This document shows, piece by piece, positions 8,479 through 16,613 of a stretch of 61,031 nucleotides of DNA. The notes below the pieces were generated by a model. It saw only the letters and a list, made by a program, of their open reading frames with translations. It searched no databases and was not told the DNA's origin. This DNA is from a virus. The stretch's first letter is position 1. Each line of letters begins with the position of its first letter. The position numbers and the translations under genes were made by a program. The stretch is from positions 1-61,031 of the IMG/VR virus record IMGVR_UViG_3300027763_000003, one strand, 5' to 3'.

Positions 8479-8760
8479 ATGGCTACATTTAGTAAAAAAA
8501 TGATGGGCAAAGAGGTTGGCTCTGCTGATGTGTACGCACAGCCGCACACTATGTCCGGCAAAAAAATGACCCAAGCACCGGTAGAGTTTGGAACCAACCC
8601 TGGCTTTCCTCCCAACAAAAGTAAGCTTGAGAATATTGATGTAAGCGTTGGAAACATCAGTAAGTCTGCCGGCAATGAGCCGATCAAAACCTCCGGAATC
8701 AAAATGCGCGGTACTGGCTGCGCTACCAAGGGAACAATGTCTAGAGGTCCGATGGCATGA
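8479..8760 (+). CDS. Small virion-like protein with degenerate tag
   Basis: 93 aa, Met/Lys/Gly rich. The tail KMRGTGCATKGTMSRGPMA resembles a shortened form of the ADGIA/GKTKG tag of genes 3506-6478. No domain is seen. It overlaps the next gene by four bases (ATGA). Confidence 0.68.
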   Translation: MATFSKKMMGKEVGSADVYAQPHTMSGKKMTQAPVEFGTNPGFPPNKSKLENIDVSVGNISKSAGNEPIKTSGIKMRGTGCATKGTMSRGPMA

Positions 8761-9419
8761 ACTACGCTGCGCTTGTAGTTGCGATTTCCGATTACACGGA
8801 GAACACCTTTGATACGGTGGATATGAACCTGTTTATTACACAGGCAGAACAACGCATCTATAACTCAGTTCAGTTTCCATCGTTGCGTAAAAACGTAACG
8901 GGAGCAATCACATCTAGCAACAAGTATATTTCTTGTCCTGATGATTTCCTGGCTCCTTATTCTTTGGCAATTTACCCACAGGCTGGTGGAAGTTACACAT
9001 ATTTACTCAACAAAGATGTTAACTTCATGCGTGAAGCTTACCCAAATCCAGCAACAACGGGCACCCCAAAGTATTATGCAATTTTTGGTCCAACTGTAAA
9101 CTCTGGAACTATAACCAATGAGTTGACATTAATTATTGGACCAACCCCGGATGCTGTATATAGCACAGAGCTGCATTACTATTATTACCCGGTGTCAATC
9201 ACTACTGCCTCCACAACCTGGCTTGGCGATAACTTTGACTCAGTGCTTTTGTATGGCGCTCTTGTTGAAGCTTACACCTACATGAAGGGTGAAGCAGATA
9301 TGATTTCCATGTACAACCAAAAGTACATGGAAGCACTTGCACTTGCCAAACGTCTGGGTGATGGCATGGAGCGCCAGGATGCCTATCGCAGTGGACAACT
9401 AAGGGCGAAGGTTAACTGA
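8757..9419 (+). CDS. Phage adaptor / tail tube-like protein (SU10-type adaptor)
   Basis: 220 aa. AEQRIYNSVQFPSLRKN, then PDDFLAPYSL, KDVNFMREAYP and GTPKYYAIFGPT form the signature I know from the adaptor family of podoviruses such as SU10 and many uncultivated phages. The C-terminal third is helical and basic. It probably forms part of the tail connector with the 6951 product. It overlaps both neighbours. Confidence 0.82.
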   Translation: MNYAALVVAISDYTENTFDTVDMNLFITQAEQRIYNSVQFPSLRKNVTGAITSSNKYISCPDDFLAPYSLAIYPQAGGSYTYLLNKDVNFMREAYPNPATTGTPKYYAIFGPTVNSGTITNELTLIIGPTPDAVYSTELHYYYYPVSITTASTTWLGDNFDSVLLYGALVEAYTYMKGEADMISMYNQKYMEALALAKRLGDGMERQDAYRSGQLRAKVN

Positions 9420-9835
9420 TGGCTATCATTCAAACCCAAACCACCAGCTTTAAGTCGGAGCTGTACCAGGCTGTGCATAACCTATTGACAGATACAATTA
9501 AAATTGCGTTGTACACAGGTAATGCCAATATTGGACCTGATACTACTGTGTACACAACTTCCAATGAAGTTGTAGCTTCTGGGTATACAGCTGGTGGAAA
9601 CACTTTGACTGGTGCTACAGTTAATAGTTCTGGTTATACCGCCTATGTAAATTTTGCCAATACAAGTTGGGCCTCATCCATTACTGCCCGCTGTGCTTTA
9701 ATTTACAACTCAAGCAAGAGTAATAAGTCAATTGCTGTTATTGACTTTGGATCTGACAAGTCTTCAACTACTACATTCTTGATTACTATGCCAGCTAATA
9801 CTTCAACCACCGCACTCATTCGGAGTTCAAATTGA
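9419..9835 (+). CDS. Beta-rich tail protein, paralogue A
   Basis: 138 aa, Thr/Ser/Asn rich. SFKSELYQAVHNLLTDTIKIALYT at the start and a NxVxxxGYTAGGxTLT motif are also found, diverged, in the protein at 10033, so the two are paralogues with a small gene between them. A tail or fibre-base role is inferred from position. Its stop overlaps the TTG start of the next gene. Confidence 0.72.
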   Translation: MAIIQTQTTSFKSELYQAVHNLLTDTIKIALYTGNANIGPDTTVYTTSNEVVASGYTAGGNTLTGATVNSSGYTAYVNFANTSWASSITARCALIYNSSKSNKSIAVIDFGSDKSSTTTFLITMPANTSTTALIRSSN

Positions 9836-10023
9836 TTATTACCACCACTAAAGGCGACATGGATGATTCTTTGCTTAACAGGAAAGCAGGGGTTGTTGAT
9901 AATGAAAATGAGTACACAACTTGGGTAGAGTACTGGCTAGACGATGAGCTTGTTCATCGTTCCGCTCATGTAACACTGAAGAAGATGCCGGGGCTTTCCA
10001 CTGGTGAAGTTGCTACCATTTAA
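9832..10023 (+). CDS. Small conserved phage protein (TTG start)
   Basis: 63 aa. The TTG at 9832 overlaps the previous stop. An internal ATG at 9859 is possible, but the longer form keeps the ITTTKGDMDDSLL start that I recall for this family. It continues with VDNENEYTTWVEYWLDDELVHRSAHV. The function is unknown. It sits between two paralogous tail genes. Confidence 0.68.
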   Translation: MIITTTKGDMDDSLLNRKAGVVDNENEYTTWVEYWLDDELVHRSAHVTLKKMPGLSTGEVATI

Positions 10024-10032
10024 GGAAATATC

Positions 10033-10509
10033 ATGGCAAATACTCAATCAATGTGTACCTCGTTCCTTAGTGAACTGATGACAGCTACCCATAATTTTGG
10101 TGTTGCACCTACTCGTGGAACAACTGCAGCGGATACTTTTAAAGCGGCTTTATACTACACCACGGCTACTGTAAACGCAGCAACTACGGCCTACTCAGCT
10201 ACTAATGAAGTTTCTGGCACGGGCTATACAGCGGGCGGTACTACAGTAACAAATGCAACAGCCCCGGCATCAACAAATACCTCGACTACTGCAGGAACAG
10301 GATACTGGACGCCGTCTGCAAGCTTTACTTGGACTACGGTGACGATTAGCACGGCGTTTGATACGGTGCTGCTCTACAACTCCACCCAGTCCAACAAGGC
10401 TGTCAGTGTCCACACATTTGGCTCCCAGACCATTACCGCAGGGAACATCACTATCACGATGCCTGCCAATGCGGCTGGAACTGCTTTACTGCGCTTGGTT
10501 ACGACCTAA
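10033..10509 (+). CDS. Beta-rich tail protein, paralogue B
   Basis: 158 aa and related to the protein at 9419 (SELMTATHNF, FKAALYYT, NEVSGTGYTAGGTT). The C-terminal AxVxTFGSQTITAGNITITMPAN also matches the paralogue. It probably arose by duplication. The role in the tail is inferred. Confidence 0.72.
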   Translation: MANTQSMCTSFLSELMTATHNFGVAPTRGTTAADTFKAALYYTTATVNAATTAYSATNEVSGTGYTAGGTTVTNATAPASTNTSTTAGTGYWTPSASFTWTTVTISTAFDTVLLYNSTQSNKAVSVHTFGSQTITAGNITITMPANAAGTALLRLVTT

Positions 10510-10516
10510 CCTGTTG

Positions 10517-10531
10517 CTTCCCAAAGGGAAG
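10517..10531 (+). promoter_or_regulatory. Hairpin covering the ribosome binding site of the cupin gene
   Basis: CTTCCC-AAA-GGGAAG followed by TTTG. The right arm is the only good ribosome binding site for the ATG at 10537, so the hairpin could lower translation initiation or end some transcripts of the gene at 10033. Confidence 0.5.
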
Positions 10532-10536
10532 TTTGT

Positions 10537-10824
10537 ATGCGTATTGCTAATCGCTTATCAAGTATTACATACCTTGGTGTGGTGATTAATACATATGAAG
10601 CTAATGCCGGTGAAGGCATACCAATGCATACACATCTTTTTTCTCATGGAACTGTATGCCAAACTGGGTCCTGCAAAATTACAATTGATGAAAATTCTTT
10701 TGTTATACCAAGCGGCATGTTTTATGAAATGCCAGCAAATACAGCGCATGAAATTGAAGCCATGGAAGATGGAACTATTATTATTAATATAGTTCCTGAC
10801 CAAAGGATTATGGTAAATGCATAA
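10537..10824 (+). CDS. Cupin-fold small protein
   Basis: 95 aa. GEGIPMHTHLFSHGTVCQTG followed by IPSGMFYEMPANTAHEI gives the two cupin motifs, with His residues at about 31, 33, 37 and 68 as possible metal ligands. Cupins include metal enzymes and sugar-binding proteins. The enzyme activity is unknown. It lies between tail genes, so it may modify or assemble the fibres. It overlaps the next start by one base. Confidence 0.7.
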   Translation: MRIANRLSSITYLGVVINTYEANAGEGIPMHTHLFSHGTVCQTGSCKITIDENSFVIPSGMFYEMPANTAHEIEAMEDGTIIINIVPDQRIMVNA

Positions 10825-12725
10825 TGGCGCAAATAATTCTTTACCCGACAACCAGTCCTCAATCTTGGAATCTTCCAGCTGATTGGAATGATGCTGCAAA
10901 TACCATTGAAATATATGGGGCTGGAGGTAGTGGAAGAGATGGAACGGCAACTGCATCTGGCGGCGGTGGCGGTGGCGGTGCATATGGACTAGCAACCAAT
11001 GTACCGCTTAAAGCGGCGGATGCTGCTGGATATGTAACCAACAAATTTTATGCTCCCGGAACTTTATGGAATGGAGTTATTGCAACTGACGGCTGCACTG
11101 GATTACCAATTATTGGCGCTTTAGTATTTGCAAGTAATGGGGTCCCTGGAATTTCCGGCGGTCAAGGCGGCTCCATAGGTGGTTCTCAAATAGCTGGCAT
11201 TGTTTACACTACAATTTCAAGGGCTGGCGGTAACGGAGGTCTAGGAAGAACTTCAACTACTGCTGCCGGTGGTGGAGGTGGTGGTGCGGCTGGACCTAAC
11301 GGCATTGGTGGAGCAGGAGGAGCAAATAGCGCTACCAATCCAACAATAGGTAGAGGCGGCGGCGGTGGAAACGGTGGCACGGCTGGTTCTGGTACATCTG
11401 CAACAGGTGGAACGGCGGGAACGGGGGCTGGTGCAGGCGGTACTGGCGGCGCGGCATCCACATCAGGTAGTGCAGGTGGCAATGGAACTTCTGTTTACTC
11501 TGGTGGCGGTGGAGGTGGCGCTGGTGATGGCACGGGAACTACTGTTGGCGGCGCTGGTGGAACTTATGGTGGGGGCGGCGGCGGCGGCGCTTCTTCAATT
11601 ATTTCAACGGGTGGAGTTGGTGGTGCAAGTATCATCATCATCAATTACACCCCAATCCCAACTGTAACTGTAGCTCTAACATCCGCATCAGCCTCTGGTA
11701 GTTTGGGTGCACTTGTGTTTTCAAAGAGTGTAGCTATAACTTCTACAGCTGCATCTGGTTTTTCTTCTACTCTAGGCTATACCTATTCAACGCTCCTTGG
11801 AAATAATACGGCGAGCGGTTTTGCGGGAACTGAAACCTACGCTTCTGATGTGCAGGTAAATGCAACCGGGGTTATTGCATCTGGTTTTGCCACAACGCCC
11901 ATTTATGCTTTAACTAATTCCACTACAGGCACAAGCGCGCTCGGACAAACAGCTACACCGGTGTATGCGCTTACATCACCTATCTCAAACACAAGTGCTG
12001 CTGGGCGTGTAAGCCTTCCGGCATATGCGGTTTCCTTAGCTACTTCTGGCGTATCAGCATCAGGGCTGCTGGGCACTGTTGTATTTTCAACAACTATAAC
12101 TTTTGACATAACAGCAGTCACAGCCTCCGGCTATGCCTCAAACACAGCCATGTCTTTTGACAAGGCGCTTACTACTACTCCAGCTGCAGGAGTCCTTCAA
12201 ACGCTGGTGTATGGAATAACACCAAGCCTTACATCTGTGGTAGGATCAGGATCAGCGTCTGGGTTTGCCTCTTATGCTGTAACACAGGCACTTACAGGGA
12301 CATATGCAAACGGCTATATTGGTCAGGTTGTATCTGTTGGCTGGAGGGTGATACCAACACCACAATCCCCTGGTTGGAATGATGTTAGTAACACGCAAAC
12401 GTCAAGTTGGAGTACTGTAGATAACATGCAAACTTTGAATTGGACCGCTGTTAGCGACACTCAGGCGTCAAATTGGGATGCTATAAACAACTTGCAAACA
12501 GCAAATTGGGCTGCTGTTGGTAATACCCAAACGTCAAGCTGGAATGATGTTAGCAACACGCAAACAGCAAATTGGGCTGCTGTTGGTAACACGCAGAATC
12601 CAAACTGGAGTGGCATTGGTAACAATCAAAATTCAAATTGGGGCAGTGTTAGTAATACCCAAGCGCCAGGCTGGGATGCTGTAAACAACCCTCAAGACCC
12701 AGGGTGGGTAGACGTTAACACTTAA
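10824..12725 (+). CDS. Glycine-rich tail fibre with C-terminal Trp repeats
   Basis: 633 aa. Residues 30-270 hold many GGGG and GGxGG runs typical of the glycine-rich domain of phage adhesins. Residues about 280-510 have six to eight weak repeats around ASG..G..Y. The C-terminus (about 518-627) is ten 11-residue repeats of the form WxxVxNTQxxx. A receptor-binding or fibre role is likely. Repeat number may change readily by recombination. Confidence 0.8.
   Translation: MAQIILYPTTSPQSWNLPADWNDAANTIEIYGAGGSGRDGTATASGGGGGGGAYGLATNVPLKAADAAGYVTNKFYAPGTLWNGVIATDGCTGLPIIGALVFASNGVPGISGGQGGSIGGSQIAGIVYTTISRAGGNGGLGRTSTTAAGGGGGGAAGPNGIGGAGGANSATNPTIGRGGGGGNGGTAGSGTSATGGTAGTGAGAGGTGGAASTSGSAGGNGTSVYSGGGGGGAGDGTGTTVGGAGGTYGGGGGGGASSIISTGGVGGASIIIINYTPIPTVTVALTSASASGSLGALVFSKSVAITSTAASGFSSTLGYTYSTLLGNNTASGFAGTETYASDVQVNATGVIASGFATTPIYALTNSTTGTSALGQTATPVYALTSPISNTSAAGRVSLPAYAVSLATSGVSASGLLGTVVFSTTITFDITAVTASGYASNTAMSFDKALTTTPAAGVLQTLVYGITPSLTSVVGSGSASGFASYAVTQALTGTYANGYIGQVVSVGWRVIPTPQSPGWNDVSNTQTSSWSTVDNMQTLNWTAVSDTQASNWDAINNLQTANWAAVGNTQTSSWNDVSNTQTANWAAVGNTQNPNWSGIGNNQNSNWGSVSNTQAPGWDAVNNPQDPGWVDVNT
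12375..12704 (+). repeat. Ten tandem 33-bp units coding Trp repeats
   Basis: Ten in-frame units of 33 bp encode W-x-x-V/I-x-N-x-Q-x-x-x, and a partial eleventh unit ends the gene. Some units are almost identical at the DNA level (for example the two AAATTGGGCTGCTGTTGGTA copies), others have diverged, which indicates old duplication plus recent copying. Confidence 0.9.
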
Positions 12726-12734
12726 GGATTAGCT

Positions 12735-13871
12735 ATGGCTGTCAATTACACATCTTTACTGAACTTAGCACAGCCGGTAAATGGTACGGAATCTGGTACG
12801 TGGGGTAGTGATGTAAATAACGGCATCTCGTCGTATCTTGACATTGCTATTGCTGGTGGCTTGGCAGTAACTGTAACTACTGCTGATGTAACGCTTGCAC
12901 CCACCCAGGGAACAAGCTCCGGAACAAACATTACATCAACAACCTCGCAGTACGCTATTTTGAACGTAAGCGGGGCTATGGACGCTGCACACAATCTGAT
13001 CGTACCTAGCACTAGCAAGTGGTACATCATTAACAACGCTACTACCGGCGGCTTTGCTCTTACAGTAAAAGGTGCAGCAACTACAGGTGTGGCTCTTGTC
13101 AACGGTGAGAAAGCCATTGTTGCCTGGAATGGAACTGACTTTGTAAAGATTTCTGGCGTATCTGGCGCTGCTGTGTTTACCTCTGTTACAGACTCCGGGC
13201 TTACCTCTGGGCATGTGACCTACGCATCTACCGGTGGACTGCTGGTTGACTCTGCCAACCTGACGTTCAATGGTACGGTGCTGACTTCCAGCTTTGCCGG
13301 ACCAGTTGCCGCCACAACCCTTAGTGCATCCAGCACGGTGAGTGGCTCAGGCTTTTCCACTTACCTAGCAAGCCCTCCAGCTATCGGTGGTACGGCTGCT
13401 GCGGCTGGATCTTTCACTACGCTATCTGCCTCGTCTACGGTCAGCGGGACAGGGTTCAGCACATACTTGGCAAGTCCACCGGCTATCGGCGGTACAGCAG
13501 CTGCTGCAGGTTCGTTCACCACCCTAACGGCGTCAACCAACTTTGTTGGCCGGATCAATCCTCGTGCCCTTGCCAGTACGGCCAACAGCGCCACACCTAC
13601 CATCAACACCGACAACTACGACATAGTAGTTATCACAGCGCAATCCGTAGCCATTACATCGTTTACGACCAACCTGACTGGAACCCCGGTCAACGGCCAG
13701 AAGTTGTGGATCTCTATTACTGGTACGGGCGCTATTGCAATTACCTGGGGCGCTTCTTTCGAGTCCTCCACGATCACGCTGCCAACCACCACCGTGACCA
13801 CAAACCGGCTTGATATTGGTTTTGTTTGGAACGTGGCTACCAGCAAGTGGCGCTGCGTTGCTACCGCGTAA
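12735..13871 (+). CDS. Tail fibre protein with 34-residue tandem repeat
   Basis: 378 aa. The N-terminus (YTSLLNLAQPVNGTESGTWGSDVN) is typical of a phage fibre family that often heads short tail fibres. Residues 196-263 are two almost identical 34-aa repeats (LSASSTVSG..FSTYLASPPAIGGTAAAAGSFTT). The C-terminal 100 residues form a compact beta domain. It is probably part of the host-recognition apparatus. Confidence 0.78.
   Translation: MAVNYTSLLNLAQPVNGTESGTWGSDVNNGISSYLDIAIAGGLAVTVTTADVTLAPTQGTSSGTNITSTTSQYAILNVSGAMDAAHNLIVPSTSKWYIINNATTGGFALTVKGAATTGVALVNGEKAIVAWNGTDFVKISGVSGAAVFTSVTDSGLTSGHVTYASTGGLLVDSANLTFNGTVLTSSFAGPVAATTLSASSTVSGSGFSTYLASPPAIGGTAAAAGSFTTLSASSTVSGTGFSTYLASPPAIGGTAAAAGSFTTLTASTNFVGRINPRALASTANSATPTINTDNYDIVVITAQSVAITSFTTNLTGTPVNGQKLWISITGTGAIAITWGASFESSTITLPTTTVTTNRLDIGFVWNVATSKWRCVATA
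13320..13523 (+). repeat. Two tandem 102-bp repeats in the fibre gene
   Basis: Copies at 13320-13421 and 13422-13523 encode nearly identical 34-residue units. The DNA differs at many synonymous sites, so the protein repeat is kept by selection rather than being a fresh duplication. Confidence 0.88.
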
Positions 13872-13880
13872 GGAGCAAGC

Positions 13881-14066
13881 ATGTCAAAGTGTGCTGTTTG
13901 CGTAAACAATGCAGTTGTCAACATCATCGTTGCCGATGCAAGCGACCCGTGCCCTGTTGAAAATGGAGTTTTAATCTCCGTTGATGGCATTGATTGCGAT
14001 ATTGGCTGGGTGTACACCGGCTCAGGCTTCACTAACCCCAACCCTCCTGAATGGAGTGATTTGTAA
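13881..14066 (+). CDS. Small tail fibre-associated protein
   Basis: 61 aa. [11 protein letters not shown] followed by [12 protein letters not shown] is the pattern of small proteins that lie beside fibre genes and resemble the ends of fibre-assembly proteins. It has four Cys residues (positions 4, 7, 24 and 39). Its stop overlaps the next ATG (TAATG). Confidence 0.68.
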   Translation: MSKCAVCVNNAVVNIIVADASDPCPVENGVLISVDGIDCDIGWVYTGSGFTNPNPPEWSDL

Positions 14067-15199
14067 TGCCTACCGTTGTCTTAACAAGTGGAACTACCTG
14101 GACAGTCCCAAGCGACTGGACCAGCTCAGGTGCGACCATTGAGGTAATTGGTGGCGGTGGCTCAGGGCGTGTTGGTGGTAGTGGTAATGGAGCCCAGGGC
14201 GGTGGAGGTGGTGGGTATACAAGAAATACCGTTGCTGCTCTGAATGCAGGCCAATCTATCACCATTGCTATTGGTGCTGGTGGCGCAGCTAAAAATACAA
14301 CTTCAACAGACGGAACGGCAGGTGGCCTTAGTTACATTGGCACTGCAGCGGTAACAGGGTCAATTGCAACAACAACTTTAACAGTAACAGCTGTATCAGT
14401 TGGAACCCTTTATGTTGGATCGTATATCACAGGAACCGGCGTAACCGCAGGAACATACATCACCGCTTTTGGTACTGGCACAGGAGGGAACGGAACATAC
14501 ACTGTATCAGCGTCCCAAACGGTGTCCTCTACAGGTCTTTCATGCTATCTTGCTTTTGCAAATGGTGGTGGTGCCGGGGTTTCAGGAGCGGGTGGAGCGG
14601 GCGGTGCAGCTTCTAACTGGGGAACCACAAAATATGCAGGTGGATCTGGTGGCAGTACCGGTGGAATAGGTGGTCGAGGCGGCGCTGGAGGTGGTGGCGC
14701 TGGAGGTTATGCTGGAAATGGCGGAAATGGTGGTAATCCAACTAGTACCGGTGGCTCAGGTGGTGGTGGAGCTGGTGGATTAACGGGCGCTGGAACAACA
14801 GCCGCTGATTCAACTACAGCAAACGGTACAGCTGGTGGCGCTGCAGGATACTCTGGAAGCTCGGCAGGTACCGGAGGAACATCAGGCGTACCTGCTGGTG
14901 GCGCTGGCTCCAATGGTGCTGGTGGCGGTGGCGGCTATCCAAGTGCTAGTGGTGGAGGTGGTGCTGGTGGCGCAGGACCTGCAGCTAGTGTTTTGGGTCA
15001 GTATTCTGGCGGCGGTGGTGGTGGTGCTGGAAATAACAGTGCCGCCACAATTCCTAACGGTGGATCTGGCGGAGGTTATGGCGGTGGTGGCGCTGGTGGT
15101 ATTGGAGCTATAACAAGCCCTAGTGCTTCAGGTGCGGGTTCAAACGGCGTGATTGTCATAACCTACACTAGCGCAAACGGGTTCTTCCTGCTGTTCTAA
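14066..15199 (+). CDS. Glycine-rich tail fibre or adhesin
   Basis: 377 aa. It starts with a TVPSDW motif like the SWNLPADW of the fibre at 10824, so the two fibres share an N-terminal attachment type. An inserted beta module at about residues 92-168 ([17 protein letters not shown], then [11 protein letters not shown]) is followed by long GGxGG tracts. The C-terminus is hydrophobic. It is probably a receptor-binding adhesin. Confidence 0.78.
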   Translation: MPTVVLTSGTTWTVPSDWTSSGATIEVIGGGGSGRVGGSGNGAQGGGGGGYTRNTVAALNAGQSITIAIGAGGAAKNTTSTDGTAGGLSYIGTAAVTGSIATTTLTVTAVSVGTLYVGSYITGTGVTAGTYITAFGTGTGGNGTYTVSASQTVSSTGLSCYLAFANGGGAGVSGAGGAGGAASNWGTTKYAGGSGGSTGGIGGRGGAGGGGAGGYAGNGGNGGNPTSTGGSGGGGAGGLTGAGTTAADSTTANGTAGGAAGYSGSSAGTGGTSGVPAGGAGSNGAGGGGGYPSASGGGGAGGAGPAASVLGQYSGGGGGGAGNNSAATIPNGGSGGGYGGGGAGGIGAITSPSASGAGSNGVIVITYTSANGFFLLF

Positions 15200-15200
15200 T

Positions 15201-15671
15201 ATGATTGATCCCATCACCCTCATTGCTACCGCACGGGCTACGATAGCCGGTGTTAAGCAAGCCATTGCGCTGGGGAAAGATGCGGCTGATTTATGGCATC
15301 AATTTTTTGATGTCAAAGACGCTGTGATGAGGGAAAAGGCTAAGCCGTCAAAGAAGGCGTTTCAGTCTGCCAACTCGCAGGCTATGGAACTGATTCAGCT
15401 TGCAGAAGAAATGCAGCAGGTTGAAGAGCAGATCAAACTGTCTTTTATGAGGCGCGGAAAAACCAACTTGTGGATGGACTTCTTGAAAGAAAGGAACCGC
15501 ATCGTGGCTGAAAATAAAGCAAACGAAATTGCGGCAGATAAGGCTAAGGCCAAGCGCAAGAAAGAAATTGAAGAAGTTATTGAAATGGTTTTGTTGGTGG
15601 TCCTCATCTCCCTAATAATTACATTGGGTGTGTGGGGTACTATGGAATATATTGCTTTTATGCGGAAATAA
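15201..15671 (+). CDS. Lysis-cassette membrane protein with coiled coil
   Basis: 156 aa. Residues 60-125 are charged and helical and residues 127-150 form one strong membrane segment (VIEMVLLVVLISLIITLGVW). It lies directly before the holin. A similar gene is often found here in related phages. The C-terminal anchor does not fit a classical inner-membrane spanin, so the role is open. Confidence 0.7.
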   Translation: MIDPITLIATARATIAGVKQAIALGKDAADLWHQFFDVKDAVMREKAKPSKKAFQSANSQAMELIQLAEEMQQVEEQIKLSFMRRGKTNLWMDFLKERNRIVAENKANEIAADKAKAKRKKEIEEVIEMVLLVVLISLIITLGVWGTMEYIAFMRK

Positions 15672-15672
15672 T

Positions 15673-16170
15673 ATGAATGAACTACTCAATATTCTCAAAG
15701 GCATTGCGCCTGCTGTTGCAACCGCCGTTGGTGGCCCTCTTGGTGGCCTCGCTGTTACCGCTATCGCTAATAAGTTTGGCGTGGCTGATGACGTTAAGGC
15801 TGTTGCGGCTGCTATTGCAGGTGATCCAGAAGCAGCGACCAAGCTGGCTGAACTAGACCTCAAGCAGTTTGAGTTGGAGAACGCTGACCGCGACTCCGCC
15901 CGTCATATGCAAGAGACTGCGTTGAACCAGGACGACAAGTTTGCCAAGCATTTCATTTATTGGTTTGCATGGTTCTGGTCCATCGGCTCAATGGCCTACT
16001 TCTTTGCCATTACCTTTGGGCAAGTTCCAGCCAGCGGTAAAGACTTCGGTAACATCATCTTGGGCTTCTTGCTGGGCACCGCTGTTGCTACCATCATCTC
16101 GTTCTTCTACGGCTCCAGCAAGTCCAGTAAAGACAAGACCGATACCATGAGCAAGGAGTTGATGAAATGA
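15673..16170 (+). CDS. Holin (3-TM, GTA holin-like)
   Basis: 165 aa from the ATG at 15673. The layout of a small hydrophobic Gly/Ala-rich N-terminus, the ENADRDSARHMQE motif, two membrane segments (about residues 98-117 and 127-147) and a GSSKSSKDK tail is that of the three-TM holin family (GTA_holin_3TM). It should form the lesion that releases the endolysin encoded by the next gene, to which it is joined by an ATGA overlap. Confidence 0.82.
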   Translation: MNELLNILKGIAPAVATAVGGPLGGLAVTAIANKFGVADDVKAVAAAIAGDPEAATKLAELDLKQFELENADRDSARHMQETALNQDDKFAKHFIYWFAWFWSIGSMAYFFAITFGQVPASGKDFGNIILGFLLGTAVATIISFFYGSSKSSKDKTDTMSKELMK

Positions 16171-16595
16171 ACCTCACCGAACACTTCACACTTGAAGAGT
16201 TGACCCACACCGACCATCGTCAATATGACAACACACCCAACGATGCAGAGCTCGCAAATCTTAAACGACTGGCTGAGTTACTGGAGTTGGTCAAGGTGGC
16301 ACTTGGAGGTAAACCCATCATGGTCAACTCCGCCTTCCGATCTAAGCAGGTCAACGACGCAGTCGGCTCCAAAGATACGTCCCAACATCGAGTGGGCTGT
16401 GCTGCGGACATCCGTGTTCCCGGAATGACTCCAGATCAAGTGGTTCGTGCTGTCATTGATGCCAAGCTTCCTTTTGACCAGATCATCCGTGAGTTTGATG
16501 CCTGGACACACATCAGTGTAGTGAATGACATTGGGCACCTCCCCCGCCGACAGGCTCTCATCATTGACAAAGCAGGCACTCGCGCATTTGCCTGA
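16167..16595 (+). CDS. Endolysin, M15 family peptidase
   Basis: 142 aa. SQHRVGCAADI contains the M15 zinc ligands His74 and Asp81, and WTHIS supplies His115. FTLEELTHTDH at the start is typical of small M15_3 lysins. It would cut the peptide stems of peptidoglycan (L-Ala-D-Glu or D-Ala carboxypeptidase type). It has no signal peptide, in keeping with export through the holin before it. Confidence 0.88.
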   Translation: MNLTEHFTLEELTHTDHRQYDNTPNDAELANLKRLAELLELVKVALGGKPIMVNSAFRSKQVNDAVGSKDTSQHRVGCAADIRVPGMTPDQVVRAVIDAKLPFDQIIREFDAWTHISVVNDIGHLPRRQALIIDKAGTRAFA

Positions 16596-16613
16596 TTCAT
16601 GGGAAAATGAGTT

